Part shown: positions 55,501 to 63,435 of the stretch, piece by piece
How positions within the stretch are numbered: position 1 is the stretch's first letter
How the letters are laid out: every line of letters begins with the position of its first letter
Assembly: GCF_000974425.1 (NCBI RefSeq)
Contig: NZ_CP010429.1
Location: 4,387,501 to 4,451,500, forward strand
Source: Spirosoma radiotolerans
Lineage (GTDB): Bacteria; Bacteroidota; Bacteroidia; Cytophagales; Spirosomataceae
DNA: 64,000 bases
Direction of reading: 5' to 3'
Program-made: the position numbers and the translations under genes
The notes under the pieces: generated by a model
What the model was told of the DNA's origin: nothing
What the model saw: only the letters and a program-made list of their open reading frames with translations
Database searches by the model: none

Positions 55501-56003
55501 ACGACTCCGTTCAGGCTAAGGACCGGCTCATGGACCAGTTAGAGCTTTTCCTGTATAAAGTACAGGAACGAAACGGTATGAAACCGTTGCCTACGCCCGA
55601 AAGCCAGCCTGCACCAGCCCACACAAACTGGGAAGGTAAAACCGTGTTGCTGGTAGACGACGACATGCGCAACGTATTTTCTATCAGCACCTTATTGGAA
55701 GAACAGAAGTTGACGGTTATTACCGCCAGCGATGGGCAGGAAGCGCTGGATACCCTGAACGAGCAACCCCAGGTAGACCTCATCCTGATGGATATTATGA
55801 TGCCCAACATGGATGGCTACGAAGCGACCCGACGGATACGCCTGGATAACCGATTTACGGAGCTGCCTATCATTGCTCTTACGGCCAAAGCCATGCCTGG
55901 CGACCGCGAAAAATGCCTGGAAGCCGGAGCCTCCGACTACATTACAAAGCCACTCGACATCAACCAGTTACAGGCAAAGATGCATGTCTGGATACCCGCA
56001 TGA
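52599..56003 (+). CDS. GAF hybrid histidine kinase with three receivers, one degenerate
   Basis: 1134 aa. Membrane helix (about 8-25), periplasmic or linker part, membrane helix (about 160-180), GAF (about 225-370), E/Q-rich coil (375-455), HisKA with H466 (NMSHELRTPLNS), ATPase, then REC1 (D794), a degenerate REC2 and REC3 (D1065). REC2 keeps D917 but lacks the acidic pair (SGD) and the Lys (VVHDS). There is no CHASE3 motif. The coil and REC3 are close to those of the kinase at 46844. It overlaps the next cheR by 4 bp (ATGA). Confidence 0.93.
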   Translation: MIKSLTGRIYFGTALTFLTVPVIILLYFSAFRRHDALLAHSTQIDKITEHIANLEVTLLELKNAPQNGTAATPAAKTAPSLFTVSAIERNLSELRNLLASEPSQFNRFNWVEKETIAYLSGNTSQLKAIREQLNQIKQQARHDLLARQEKEADTDYMEECAMWVAVLVAVVNIAILILVIFEEFRKRRRAERELKENVAKLQSYNQESEERNWQLTGLSAISHSLQDQDSPQDIARKIIVTLTDHLDLPAGAVYLFNSDERRLERVASIGLPADVPSSFGLGEGLVGQASQGLKILIVNQIPTEYWELKSGSGEAQPGQLVLVPLWYRKDRELIGVLELAAFRTLEPTAITLLKRLMEPLAVAINSAQTHLQVRALLEQVQRQNELVANQQEELRQSNESLIRQAESLQESEEELIVQQEELRQINAELVEKNETVEIARQSLSLKARELEVSSQYKSAFLANMSHELRTPLNSVLILAKLLADNKPDNLTPKQIEYANVIHKSGNDLLELINDILDLAKIEAGHINVQREPVSVKSVVRDLSQLFMVVAEEKKVELITTIHESVPREITTDRLRLEQILKNLLSNAFKFTPANGRVTLTFAVASNATLTRQELRREESLVAISVSDTGIGIPPDKQQLIFEAFQQVDGSTSRKYGGTGLGLSISRELIKRLGGEITLQSEEGVGSTFTIWLPPVGTEPVPAESVEVKADKAYWNANANSSQPTPLVQQDTVSDDRDNLKKGDKVMLIIEDDIRFATIVRDFSQSKGYKTLVALQGDEGLAYARRYEPSAIILDLQLPVLDGMSVLRILKDDAHLKHIPVHVISANDAPKQALPGALAYIQKPLKKQDLDDAFTRISNRIAEQLKNVLVLSGDYLPDDSLTKLINERHFDITCDYAVLDDKALQRVHDKAYDCVIADIGKDLNQGIQKLRQLQEAMPTNQIPVIIYLDNELSSFDELQLKKLSDTVVHDSVQAKDRLMDQLELFLYKVQERNGMKPLPTPESQPAPAHTNWEGKTVLLVDDDMRNVFSISTLLEEQKLTVITASDGQEALDTLNEQPQVDLILMDIMMPNMDGYEATRRIRLDNRFTELPIIALTAKAMPGDREKCLEAGASDYITKPLDINQLQAKMHVWIPA

Positions 56004-56833
56004 ACATAAAGCCGAATGTCGAACTGAGCACAACCGAGCTGGATGAGATCTTGACGCTTGTGCGGGTTATTTATGGCTATGATTTTACCAACTATGCCCA
56101 GGCATCGCTTAAACGCCGAATCCTGCGTTGCATGAGTTTGGTCAACATACAAACAGTTTTTGCGCTTCGGTTTCAGTTGGCCAACGACGCGGCTTTCTTT
56201 GCCTGGTTTTTACAAACGATTATGGTGAACGTGACCGAAATGTTTCGGGATCCACCTTTTTATACTAATCTGCGGGAGAAAGTGTTGCCCTTACTAGCCT
56301 CATACCCAGTTATCAAAATCTGGCACGCAGGCTGTTCAACAGGTGAGGAAGTTTATTCGATGGCGATTCTGTTAAAAGAGGCTAATTTGCTGGAGCGCTG
56401 TCGCATTTATGCCACTGACCTCAATGCTGCTAATCTGGACAAAGCCCGACTGGGAATCATTCCGTTACAGACGATCCATGAGTATGAAGTTAACTATAAA
56501 GAGGCCGGTGGCAAAACTGATTTCTCTTCGTATTACACCACAGAGGGTGATCAGGCCATTATCAACAAGAACCTGAGAGACTCGATCCTGTTCGCTCAGC
56601 ATAATCTGGTAACTGACCGCGTCTTCAACGAGTTTCAATTGGTTTGTTGCCGTAACGTGCTCATTTACTTCAACAAAGATTTGCAAAACCACGTTATCCG
56701 GCTTTTTCATGATAGCCTGGCTTCCCTGGGTTATCTGGCTATCGGATCGAAAGAGTCGCTCCTGTTTACTGACCTGCAAAGTCAGTTTGAGCCCATCAGC
56801 GCCGAAAATAAGATTTTTCGACGCACCCGTTAG
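56000..56833 (+). CDS. CheR-type protein-glutamate methyltransferase (copy 2)
   Basis: 277 aa from MNIKPNVELSTTELDEIL; the ATG overlaps the kinase stop (ATGA at 56000-56003). Motifs NVTEMFRDP (77-85), AGCSTGEEV (110-118) and CRNVLIYFNK match copy 1. It has no partner cheB of its own, so CheB at 51762 may serve both. The tight overlap with the GAF kinase supports that the kinase is its partner or substrate. Confidence 0.93.
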   Translation: MNIKPNVELSTTELDEILTLVRVIYGYDFTNYAQASLKRRILRCMSLVNIQTVFALRFQLANDAAFFAWFLQTIMVNVTEMFRDPPFYTNLREKVLPLLASYPVIKIWHAGCSTGEEVYSMAILLKEANLLERCRIYATDLNAANLDKARLGIIPLQTIHEYEVNYKEAGGKTDFSSYYTTEGDQAIINKNLRDSILFAQHNLVTDRVFNEFQLVCCRNVLIYFNKDLQNHVIRLFHDSLASLGYLAIGSKESLLFTDLQSQFEPISAENKIFRRTR

Positions 56834-56933
56834 GCCGGCCTACCTGGCAGACCCCAACAATCCGCCCAAACATCCTCTTATCCATCTTACGTTTATGAAC
56901 ACTTGTTATTGGTAAATTTTTGATTAGTAGTAT

Positions 56934-58052
56934 ATGACGTTTCCTTCTACGAAGCAATTAATTCCGTTTACAATTCTTTTGGTCGATGACCGGCCCGAAA
57001 ATCTTCTTGTTCTGGAAGAACTTCTGGACAATGGTAGTCGACAGTTTATTAAGGCAACATCGGGCAACGAAGCTCTGAAACAGGCCCTAAAAAACGATCA
57101 GATTGGCCTTATCATGCTGGATGTACAAATGCCCGACATGGATGGGTTCGAAGTAGCCAAGTTCCTGAAAACCAACCAAAAAACGCGCGATATATCCATC
57201 ATTTTCGTAACGGCAATCAGTAAGGATGAGCAGTACGTAATGAAAGGCTTTGAGGAAGGAGCGGTTGATTATTTATCTAAACCGCTGGACAGTAACATTA
57301 CAAAAGCTAAAGTAAATGTATTTGAACAGTTGTGGCTTTATCAGCAGGCCCTGAAGCGGTCGGCTACCGAACTGGCAATCATCAACAAGCAGCTTGAGAA
57401 GTTCGTTTACATAGTTGCACATGACCTTAAGTCGCCACTTACGGGTCTGATATCCCTGTTGCATATGGTCGAAGGGATGAACGAGAGCCAGCCCATTAGC
57501 CAGCAGGATCTGGCCCATTATCTAGCTGACCTGAAAGACGCCGGGTATCACTTGTCTTCGATGATCAGCACCATTCTTGAGTATTCCCGACAAAGTGCTG
57601 ATCAACAGGCTTCCGAAGTAATAAACGTTTCAGAATTGTTAACGCAAACCATCCACCTGCTCTTCCCGCCAAAACACATACAGATAAATATAATCGAGCC
57701 AATGCCACTGCTTTTCACCAAAAAAGTGAAGTTGCAGCAAGTCTTCCAAAACCTGTTGAGTAACGCCATCAAATACAACGACAAAGCCCAGGGTCGGATC
57801 GATATTGGCTGTACCGAGAAAGGAGACTCTGTTGAATTTTATGTCCGCGATAATGGGCCTGGCATGACGAGCGAACAACAAACGAAACTCTTTCGACTTT
57901 TTCAGCCAAGCGGCCATTCGCAACGGGAGAGCAGTACGGGCATTGGCCTCAATATCCTTAAGATGCTGGTGGAAGAGCAAGGCGGAGCGCTTAAAGTAGT
58001 TACGGCTCCTGGCGAGGGGTGTACAGTGTTGTTCAACTGGCGAAAACGATAG
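56934..58052 (+). CDS. Response regulator-histidine kinase fusion (REC-HisKA-HATPase)
   Basis: 372 aa. The receiver (ILLVDDRPENLLVLEE, phospho-Asp D63, K116) is joined to HisKA with H163 (IVAHDLKSPLTG) and an ATPase domain (NLLSNAIKYN, DNGPGMT, STGIGLNILK). It matches the protein at 45240 but has no PAS. So the cluster is flanked by REC-kinases at both ends. No membrane segment. Ends at a 10-bp hairpin. Confidence 0.92.
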   Translation: MTFPSTKQLIPFTILLVDDRPENLLVLEELLDNGSRQFIKATSGNEALKQALKNDQIGLIMLDVQMPDMDGFEVAKFLKTNQKTRDISIIFVTAISKDEQYVMKGFEEGAVDYLSKPLDSNITKAKVNVFEQLWLYQQALKRSATELAIINKQLEKFVYIVAHDLKSPLTGLISLLHMVEGMNESQPISQQDLAHYLADLKDAGYHLSSMISTILEYSRQSADQQASEVINVSELLTQTIHLLFPPKHIQINIIEPMPLLFTKKVKLQQVFQNLLSNAIKYNDKAQGRIDIGCTEKGDSVEFYVRDNGPGMTSEQQTKLFRLFQPSGHSQRESSTGIGLNILKMLVEEQGGALKVVTAPGEGCTVLFNWRKR

Positions 58053-58083
58053 ACCGAACGACTTGCCGTTTTCAAACATTATT

Positions 58084-58123
58084 ATGCCTCTGAATGACGG
58101 ATAAAAACCGCAATCAGAGGCAT
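58084..58123. terminator. Convergent hairpin after the REC-kinase
   Basis: Perfect 10-bp stem (58084-58093 with 58114-58123), 20-nt loop, between the kinase stop and the stop of the small minus-strand frame. No strong T tail. Confidence 0.5.
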
Positions 58124-58138
58124 GCCCGTCTCTATGGG

Positions 58139-58450
58139 TTAAGCTATATCTAAAACTGAATTGTGAAGAATGGTGCCTTGATTCAGCTTGACCACCTGCA
58201 AATGAGTCAATAAAACCCAATCATGCTCCGATAGATGTTGCCTGAGATAATTCTCCATCGTGCCATAGGTGTCTTTAACAAAATTAGGATGTAATCCATA
58301 ACAGTCCCGAACACAGGCAATGATTCGCTTAAGCCGATGAAGCTTATTAATTTGTAATTCTAGTTGGCCGGAATCGGTCCGATCAAAACACGCTACGATA
58401 ACACATCGGAACAGGACCTGAGCCATCATTTTATATAACTTCCAAACCAT
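58139..58450 (-). CDS. Possible small protein of unknown function
   Basis: 103 aa if started at 58450. Alternatives are the later Met codons 8 and 9. It has a helical C-terminal part (NYLRQHLSEHDWVLLTHLQV) and no signal or motif. It lies alone on the minus strand between the kinase and the AT-rich gap, with its end close to a hairpin. Could be real, as no other gene explains the stretch, but coding character is only moderate. Confidence 0.35.
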   Translation of the reverse strand: MVWKLYKMMAQVLFRCVIVACFDRTDSGQLELQINKLHRLKRIIACVRDCYGLHPNFVKDTYGTMENYLRQHLSEHDWVLLTHLQVVKLNQGTILHNSVLDIA

Positions 58451-58917
58451 ATTTTTTCTACTCTACTATTCAATCAACCGCTCTTATTCGTACGTATTAT
58501 CTGAAAAGTGGCTCAGACATCTGTTGACAAACTAAATAGGCACTCACCAAATAGTTACCAATATCCAAATATAATAATCATTAGTTTACATAGTTGTTTT
58601 TTTGAATAATTAAACTAAACTATTGATTAGAAGGTCGATGATTAGCCCTTACAAAATATGTGCCAATATGTACTAATTGCTATGCAATAAATTATACTAT
58701 TCTGATCTTATTTCCAGTAAATAGCTGACTCTAATTTATTCGTATATATGAATTTACACAATCTATGTAACTTACATATGAAAGAAACTACCTTGTCGAT
58801 CAAAAAACACCCACTAATCAATAATAGTCTATTTTATTTATGCATTTATGTTTTTATAAACTATAAGTTAACTATATTTGGAAGTAATCCTCGTATTATC
58901 TAATAAACTACATCCTG
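58451..58917. other. AT-rich intergenic region upstream of the polysaccharide genes
   Basis: About 470 bp, clearly richer in A+T than its surroundings. No open frame of note. Contains a palindrome ATTGC-3-GCAAT near 58677 and a -7 element at 58873-58880. A likely control region for the downstream response regulator and glycosyl genes. Confidence 0.5.
58873..58880 (+). promoter_or_regulatory. -7 element of the response regulator-sugar transferase operon
   Basis: TATATTTG fits TAnnTTTG, 38 nt before the ATG at 58918. A good TTG box is not seen. Confidence 0.45.
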
Positions 58918-59352
58918 ATGGAAAACCGATATCACATCTTGCACGTCGATGATGACGTGTATATAAGAAAGATTATTCAGCATACGTTCAGTGCAGACTT
59001 TGAGTTAAGTTCCTGTACAAATGGCATTGAAGCAATGGCCTGGTTGGAAAAAGGAAACCTTCCGGACATTATTCTCACTGATTTACGGATGCCTCATCTG
59101 GATGGCCAGGAATTGATCAGTCTGATTAGGGCTAGTTCGCTATACCGTAATGTGCCCATTGTGGTGCTGTCGAGTATGGAAGACAGTGCCTTAAAAATTA
59201 GCTGCATCGAACAGGGAGCAGATGATTTTATTGTAAAACCATTCAACCCGCTTGAAGTAAAAGCTAAAATCAAAGCTCTTCTGCGTCGAACCGCTGAACG
59301 CCAGAACTTTCGTTCCGACTTTGACTCAACGCGTTTAAGCCCACTTCGATAG
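58918..59352 (+). CDS. Response regulator, receiver only with short tail
   Basis: 144 aa. Acidic pocket D11-D12-D13, phospho-Asp D55 (IILTDLRMPHLDGQE), Ser85 and Lys107 (FIVKPFN). After the receiver there is a basic 30-residue tail without a known output domain. It ends 26 bp before the pseudo-receiver sugar transferase, so both are co-expressed, and the two receiver-type domains may interact. Possible phosphate receiver from the kinase cluster upstream. Confidence 0.92.
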   Translation: MENRYHILHVDDDVYIRKIIQHTFSADFELSSCTNGIEAMAWLEKGNLPDIILTDLRMPHLDGQELISLIRASSLYRNVPIVVLSSMEDSALKISCIEQGADDFIVKPFNPLEVKAKIKALLRRTAERQNFRSDFDSTRLSPLR

Positions 59353-59378
59353 GATCTTTTTCATCTTCCTAAACTAGT

Positions 59379-60551
59379 ATGTTTTCGGAATCCACAACTC
59401 AGGAAAGTGATTTCCGCGTCATGTTTGTCGAAAGCGATCCACAGAGATCGTTTGACTTTCATCAGACTTTTTCAAAAATGGTCCATCTGACGGTTGTATC
59501 CAGCCGGGCAGAAGCCCTGAAACGGTTACAGGAAGGAGAAACTGTCGATTTAGTCGTCATGAATGATGCGCTGGGAGGACTCAAGTTTTTAAATACTATC
59601 GATTCGAACCGAATCCAGTATGAGTTCTCAACGATGCTGCTCAGCGCCGATGCCGAAACGGACATCAACATTCAGGCAGAGGGCAGGCCAACCATTGATG
59701 TGTTTCCGCTTGAATTTGATGAAACCTCCCTCCGCAACCGGTTAACGTACCTGATCCGACGAAAAAAATACAACGAGATCGGGCACGAACTGGACAATGC
59801 GAAAAAACAACGCATTCCGCTGGGTAAGCGCCTTTTCGATATTGCCTTGTCGTTTAGCCTTCTATTGGCCGTATCGCCCATCCTGATCGTAGTTGCGATC
59901 CTCATTCGTCTTGATTCAAAAGGACCAATTTTTTACAAGTCCCGGCGAATTGGTATGGGCTACAAACTATTCGATATGTACAAGTTCCGGACGATGCGCA
60001 CCGGAGCCGATAAGCTGATTGCGGGTATGGCCTCGCAGAATATGTACAAATCAGCTCAACCCGAACAAGCCCCCGACGAACTGTGCGAAACCTGCCGAAT
60101 GGCGAATACAAGCTGCCAGCGGCCTTTGTTTCAGGACAACATGCAAGTCTGTGAAATCCAGGTTCAGCGCATGCGCCATTCGAAGGCTATGTTCATGAAA
60201 TTCAAGGAAGACCCTCGGGTAACCCGGCTTGGTAAGTTTTTGCGCAATACCAGCATCGACGAATTGCCCCAGTTTTTTAATATCCTGAAAGGCGACATGT
60301 CCTTTGTCGGCAACCGGCCTCTCCCACCCTACGAAGCCGAAAAGCTGACGACAAAAGCCTATGCCCGTCGCTTTGCCGCTCCAGCCGGTTTAACAGGACT
60401 ATGGCAGGTAACCAAACGAGGCAAAGCGGGCGTGTCTGATCAGGAACGGATTCAACTGGATGCGCTGTATGCGAAAACGTACTCGTTTAAAACGGATTTA
60501 ATTATTTTGCTCAGAACCGTAAAGGCGGTATTTCAAAAAGAAAATGTATGA
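59379..60551 (+). CDS. Pseudo-receiver-sugar transferase fusion (exopolysaccharide initiation)
   Basis: 390 aa. The N-terminal domain (about 10-130) follows a receiver pattern (FRVMFVESD, DLVVMND, LLSAD), but the phospho-Asp place is N62 (Asp is one residue later), the Lys place is Leu (VFPLEF) and the acidic pair is E-S-D, so it is probably not phosphorylated. One membrane helix (about 153-177) leads to a bacterial sugar transferase: KFRTMRTGADK, GKFLRNTSIDELPQFFNIL, GDMSFVGNRPLPPYE and GLTGLWQV. A four-Cys insertion (C236, C239, C246, C258) is present. It adds the first sugar phosphate to undecaprenyl phosphate. Confidence 0.9.
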   Translation: MFSESTTQESDFRVMFVESDPQRSFDFHQTFSKMVHLTVVSSRAEALKRLQEGETVDLVVMNDALGGLKFLNTIDSNRIQYEFSTMLLSADAETDINIQAEGRPTIDVFPLEFDETSLRNRLTYLIRRKKYNEIGHELDNAKKQRIPLGKRLFDIALSFSLLLAVSPILIVVAILIRLDSKGPIFYKSRRIGMGYKLFDMYKFRTMRTGADKLIAGMASQNMYKSAQPEQAPDELCETCRMANTSCQRPLFQDNMQVCEIQVQRMRHSKAMFMKFKEDPRVTRLGKFLRNTSIDELPQFFNILKGDMSFVGNRPLPPYEAEKLTTKAYARRFAAPAGLTGLWQVTKRGKAGVSDQERIQLDALYAKTYSFKTDLIILLRTVKAVFQKENV

Positions 60552-60719
60552 TATTCGCCCCCGTTGTTTGGCGAATCATTCTTCATCCAAATTAACCTGT
60601 CTACTATAGCTCAAATTTTCCTTTTCATTCCTTCATGAAGGCTTCGCGTTATCCATTTTAGAAGCAATGGCCTTCGGAAAAGCAGCAAACGACGGCTCCC
60701 TATTATTCAATTGCGACGA

Positions 60720-61949
60720 ATGATGCAGTTTTTTCTTCTCCTTTGTCTGGGCATTGTAGCGTACACTTACCTTGGCTACGGCATTCTGATTACGTTACTG
60801 GTCAAGATCCGAACCCTACTTAAGGGGCCTCGACTACTGGCGGATGACGATGCTTATGAGCCCACGGTAACACTGGTCATGGCGGCCTATAACGAAATGG
60901 GATGCCTGCCCGCCAAGCTTCAAAACTCCCGTGAGCTGGATTACCCGGTCGAAAAACTTCAGCTCTTATTTGTTACCGAAGGGTCAACGGATGGATCTAC
61001 GGCCTATCTGGACGCACTACGCCTGGGTGGCGACCGCCAGATTGACGTGCTGGGCGGTGACGAACGAGCCGGCAAAGTGGCCGCGATGAATAGAGCCGTA
61101 ACGCACGTTAGTACCCCAATCGTCATCTTCAGCGATGCTAACACGCAACTCAACAGCCGGGCAATCCGCAACCTTGTGCGTCATTTCCGGGACGAGTCAG
61201 TAGGCGCGGTAGCCGGTGAAAAACGCATTGAGGTGCTCGATAGTGAATCGGCTGCGGGCTCGGGCGAGGGTTTATACTGGAAATACGAGTCTTATCTGAA
61301 ACGAAAAGACGCTCAGCTCCATACCGTTGTGGGCGCTGCGGGCGAGTTGTTTGCGGTACGAACCAATTTATACGAAACGGTCGAGCCAGATACGCTGCTG
61401 GACGACTTTATCATCTCGCTCCGAATTGCCGGAAGAGGATACCGGGTCGAGTATGAACCTGATGCGTATGCACTGGAGCGCCCTTCCTTCTCCATCGATG
61501 AGGAGAAAAAGCGTAAGGTACGCATTGCCGCCGGTGGCTTTCAGTCGATTATGCGACTGCTTTATTTACTGAACGTTGTTCGGTATGGCTGGCTTACGTT
61601 TCAATATGTATCACACCGGGTATTGCGCTGGGCGGTAACTCCCTTTTGCCTACCCCTGATCTGGCTGGCCAACCTGGCGCTCCTGCTGCCTGTTCCGCAA
61701 ACGATAACGCCTAGCTATCTATTTTGGCTGACATTCTTTATCGGACAATGTCTCTTTTACGCAGCCGCTTACCTAGGGTATAGATTAGAACACCGCCGAA
61801 TTCGGGTGAAAGCGTTGTTCGTTCCCTTTTACTTCACCTTCATGAATGTCTGCGCCATTTTAGGCTTTCTACGCTACTGGCGCGGTAATACATCAGGCAT
61901 TTGGGAAAAAGCCCGGCGCGCCGATGAAGTGGAACTGAAGGTAAGTTGA
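60720..61949 (+). CDS. Family 2 membrane glycosyltransferase
   Basis: 409 aa from MMQFFLLLCLGIVAYTYLG; the TTG three codons earlier is less likely. One N-terminal helix, then a GT-A domain: TVTLVMAAYNEMGC, TEGSTDGST, FSDANTQ (DxD), a DDFIIS catalytic block and the RKVRIAAGG stretch in the QxxRW place, and several C-terminal helices. Similar to enzymes that extend polysaccharide chains or make them from nucleotide sugars at the membrane. Downstream of the sugar transferase by 168 bp; same pathway likely. Confidence 0.9.
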   Translation: MMQFFLLLCLGIVAYTYLGYGILITLLVKIRTLLKGPRLLADDDAYEPTVTLVMAAYNEMGCLPAKLQNSRELDYPVEKLQLLFVTEGSTDGSTAYLDALRLGGDRQIDVLGGDERAGKVAAMNRAVTHVSTPIVIFSDANTQLNSRAIRNLVRHFRDESVGAVAGEKRIEVLDSESAAGSGEGLYWKYESYLKRKDAQLHTVVGAAGELFAVRTNLYETVEPDTLLDDFIISLRIAGRGYRVEYEPDAYALERPSFSIDEEKKRKVRIAAGGFQSIMRLLYLLNVVRYGWLTFQYVSHRVLRWAVTPFCLPLIWLANLALLLPVPQTITPSYLFWLTFFIGQCLFYAAAYLGYRLEHRRIRVKALFVPFYFTFMNVCAILGFLRYWRGNTSGIWEKARRADEVELKVS

Positions 61950-62102
61950 CGAAATGGGCAGGCTACAAAAAGAACGAATCAACGAGCCGAAACGCATCAT
62001 CTGGCTCATTGGCACATGTAGCGCAACCGTATTGGCACGACCGATTTGATGCTCTCCAACGGCTAAGTTCAAGACAGATTTATTTGGGCAGTCATATACT
62101 AC

Positions 62103-63329
62103 TCAAAGCGGTAAATATACGCTGAAGGTAGTTCCCTTGCCGGGTTGGCTCCGGGCGGTAATGGAACCGCCATGATTCACGACCACCTTTTCACAAATAG
62201 CCAAACCAATGCCCGTGCCCGCGTATTTACTGGTACCGTGCAATCGCTGAAAAACCTGAAATATGCGCTCAATATATTTCTCGTCGAAACCAATCCCGTT
62301 GTCGGATACATCAATGCGCTGGTAGGCCGCAACTGCCCGGACGGGCCGTATGGTAAGCGGCAGATCAGTGGCCGTTATACGTTCTGTACGTATCTCAATG
62401 ACTGGTTTTGTTCCCGGATGGCCAAACTTAATGGCATTACTCACTAAATTCTGAAAGAGCTGAGCCAGTTGTGATGCATCACCTTTTACGCTTGGCAGCG
62501 ACTCGACCGTAACCTCGGCTCCCGTTTCCTGGATGGCTAGCTCCAGATCGTGGAGCACATGAGAGAGAATATCGGTCAACGATACCGTTGTTGTATTCTC
62601 CTGACGGGTTGAAAGACGGGAAAACGTAAGAAGATCTTTAATGAGTGTCGACATTCGGCGGGCCGCGCTCTGCATCCGTTCGAGGTACATAATACCCTCC
62701 CCCAACTGCGATTCGTACTGATCTCTTAGGATATCCCCAAACGACTGAATCTTGCGTAACGGCTCCTGTAAATCGTGCGAGGCTATGTAAGCAAACTCGG
62801 CCAGGTTCTCATTCGATTTTTTGAGTTGCAGGTTGGCTTCTTTAAGTTCCTGTGTGCGTTCAGCAACCCGCTGTTCCAGCACTTCGGCGCTTTGCTGCAG
62901 CGCTTCCTGGGCCTGTTTTAACTCAGTTACGTCGATCACAACGCCATTGAAGCGTAGAATCCGGCCCTCATCATTCAAAATGGTTTTGCCTTTGGCCTGC
63001 ACCCAGCGGGGAGCGCTCCCTTCTCTAAGCGTACGAAAAATAACGTTGTGGTCACCATCACTTTGTGGACTTAATACACGGGCGTTGGCGTGAGCGACCC
63101 GTTCCCGATCATCTGGATGCACTTGTTCCAACAATACGGCAGGTGTGACAGAAGCATCCTCGGGTAATCCGAATAACCGCTTGCAAATTACTGACCATTC
63201 CGCCTGGCCCGTTTCCATATTATAATCCCAGGTTCCTACCTGAGCCGCTTGTAGAGCAAGCCGAAGCTGCTCATTTTCAAGAGCCACCTCAGAGATAGAA
63301 AGAGCCGCTGTGCCAGTCATCGAACCCAT
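62103..63329 (-). CDS. PAS histidine kinase
   Basis: 408 aa. A PAS fold (about 20-135, RLALQAAQVGTWDYNMETG and HPDDRERVAHANARV) is followed by a coil (VLEQRVAERTQELKEAN), HisKA with H185 (YIASHDLQEPLRK) and an ATPase domain (NLVSNAIKFG, DNGIGFDEKY, GTGIGLAICEK). Cytoplasmic, no receiver. It is on the opposite strand to the polysaccharide genes, so it may be a separate sensor, but its ATPase domain resembles that of the kinase at 45240. Confidence 0.92.
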   Translation of the reverse strand: MGSMTGTAALSISEVALENEQLRLALQAAQVGTWDYNMETGQAEWSVICKRLFGLPEDASVTPAVLLEQVHPDDRERVAHANARVLSPQSDGDHNVIFRTLREGSAPRWVQAKGKTILNDEGRILRFNGVVIDVTELKQAQEALQQSAEVLEQRVAERTQELKEANLQLKKSNENLAEFAYIASHDLQEPLRKIQSFGDILRDQYESQLGEGIMYLERMQSAARRMSTLIKDLLTFSRLSTRQENTTTVSLTDILSHVLHDLELAIQETGAEVTVESLPSVKGDASQLAQLFQNLVSNAIKFGHPGTKPVIEIRTERITATDLPLTIRPVRAVAAYQRIDVSDNGIGFDEKYIERIFQVFQRLHGTSKYAGTGIGLAICEKVVVNHGGSITARSQPGKGTTFSVYLPL

Positions 63330-63435
63330 TTGATTCCTCTTTTAGCTGGCTAAGATAAGCTAAAATTAATTAGCGCTGACGACTACTGTGGCTTCAGATT
63401 TACCCATTTGACATCCCAGTAGCCGACCTGACCAT

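Noticed and set aside
45240..58052. A full chemotaxis operon
   Set aside because: CheR and CheB are present but there is no CheA, CheW, CheY-CheZ set, receptor or motility gene in the window.
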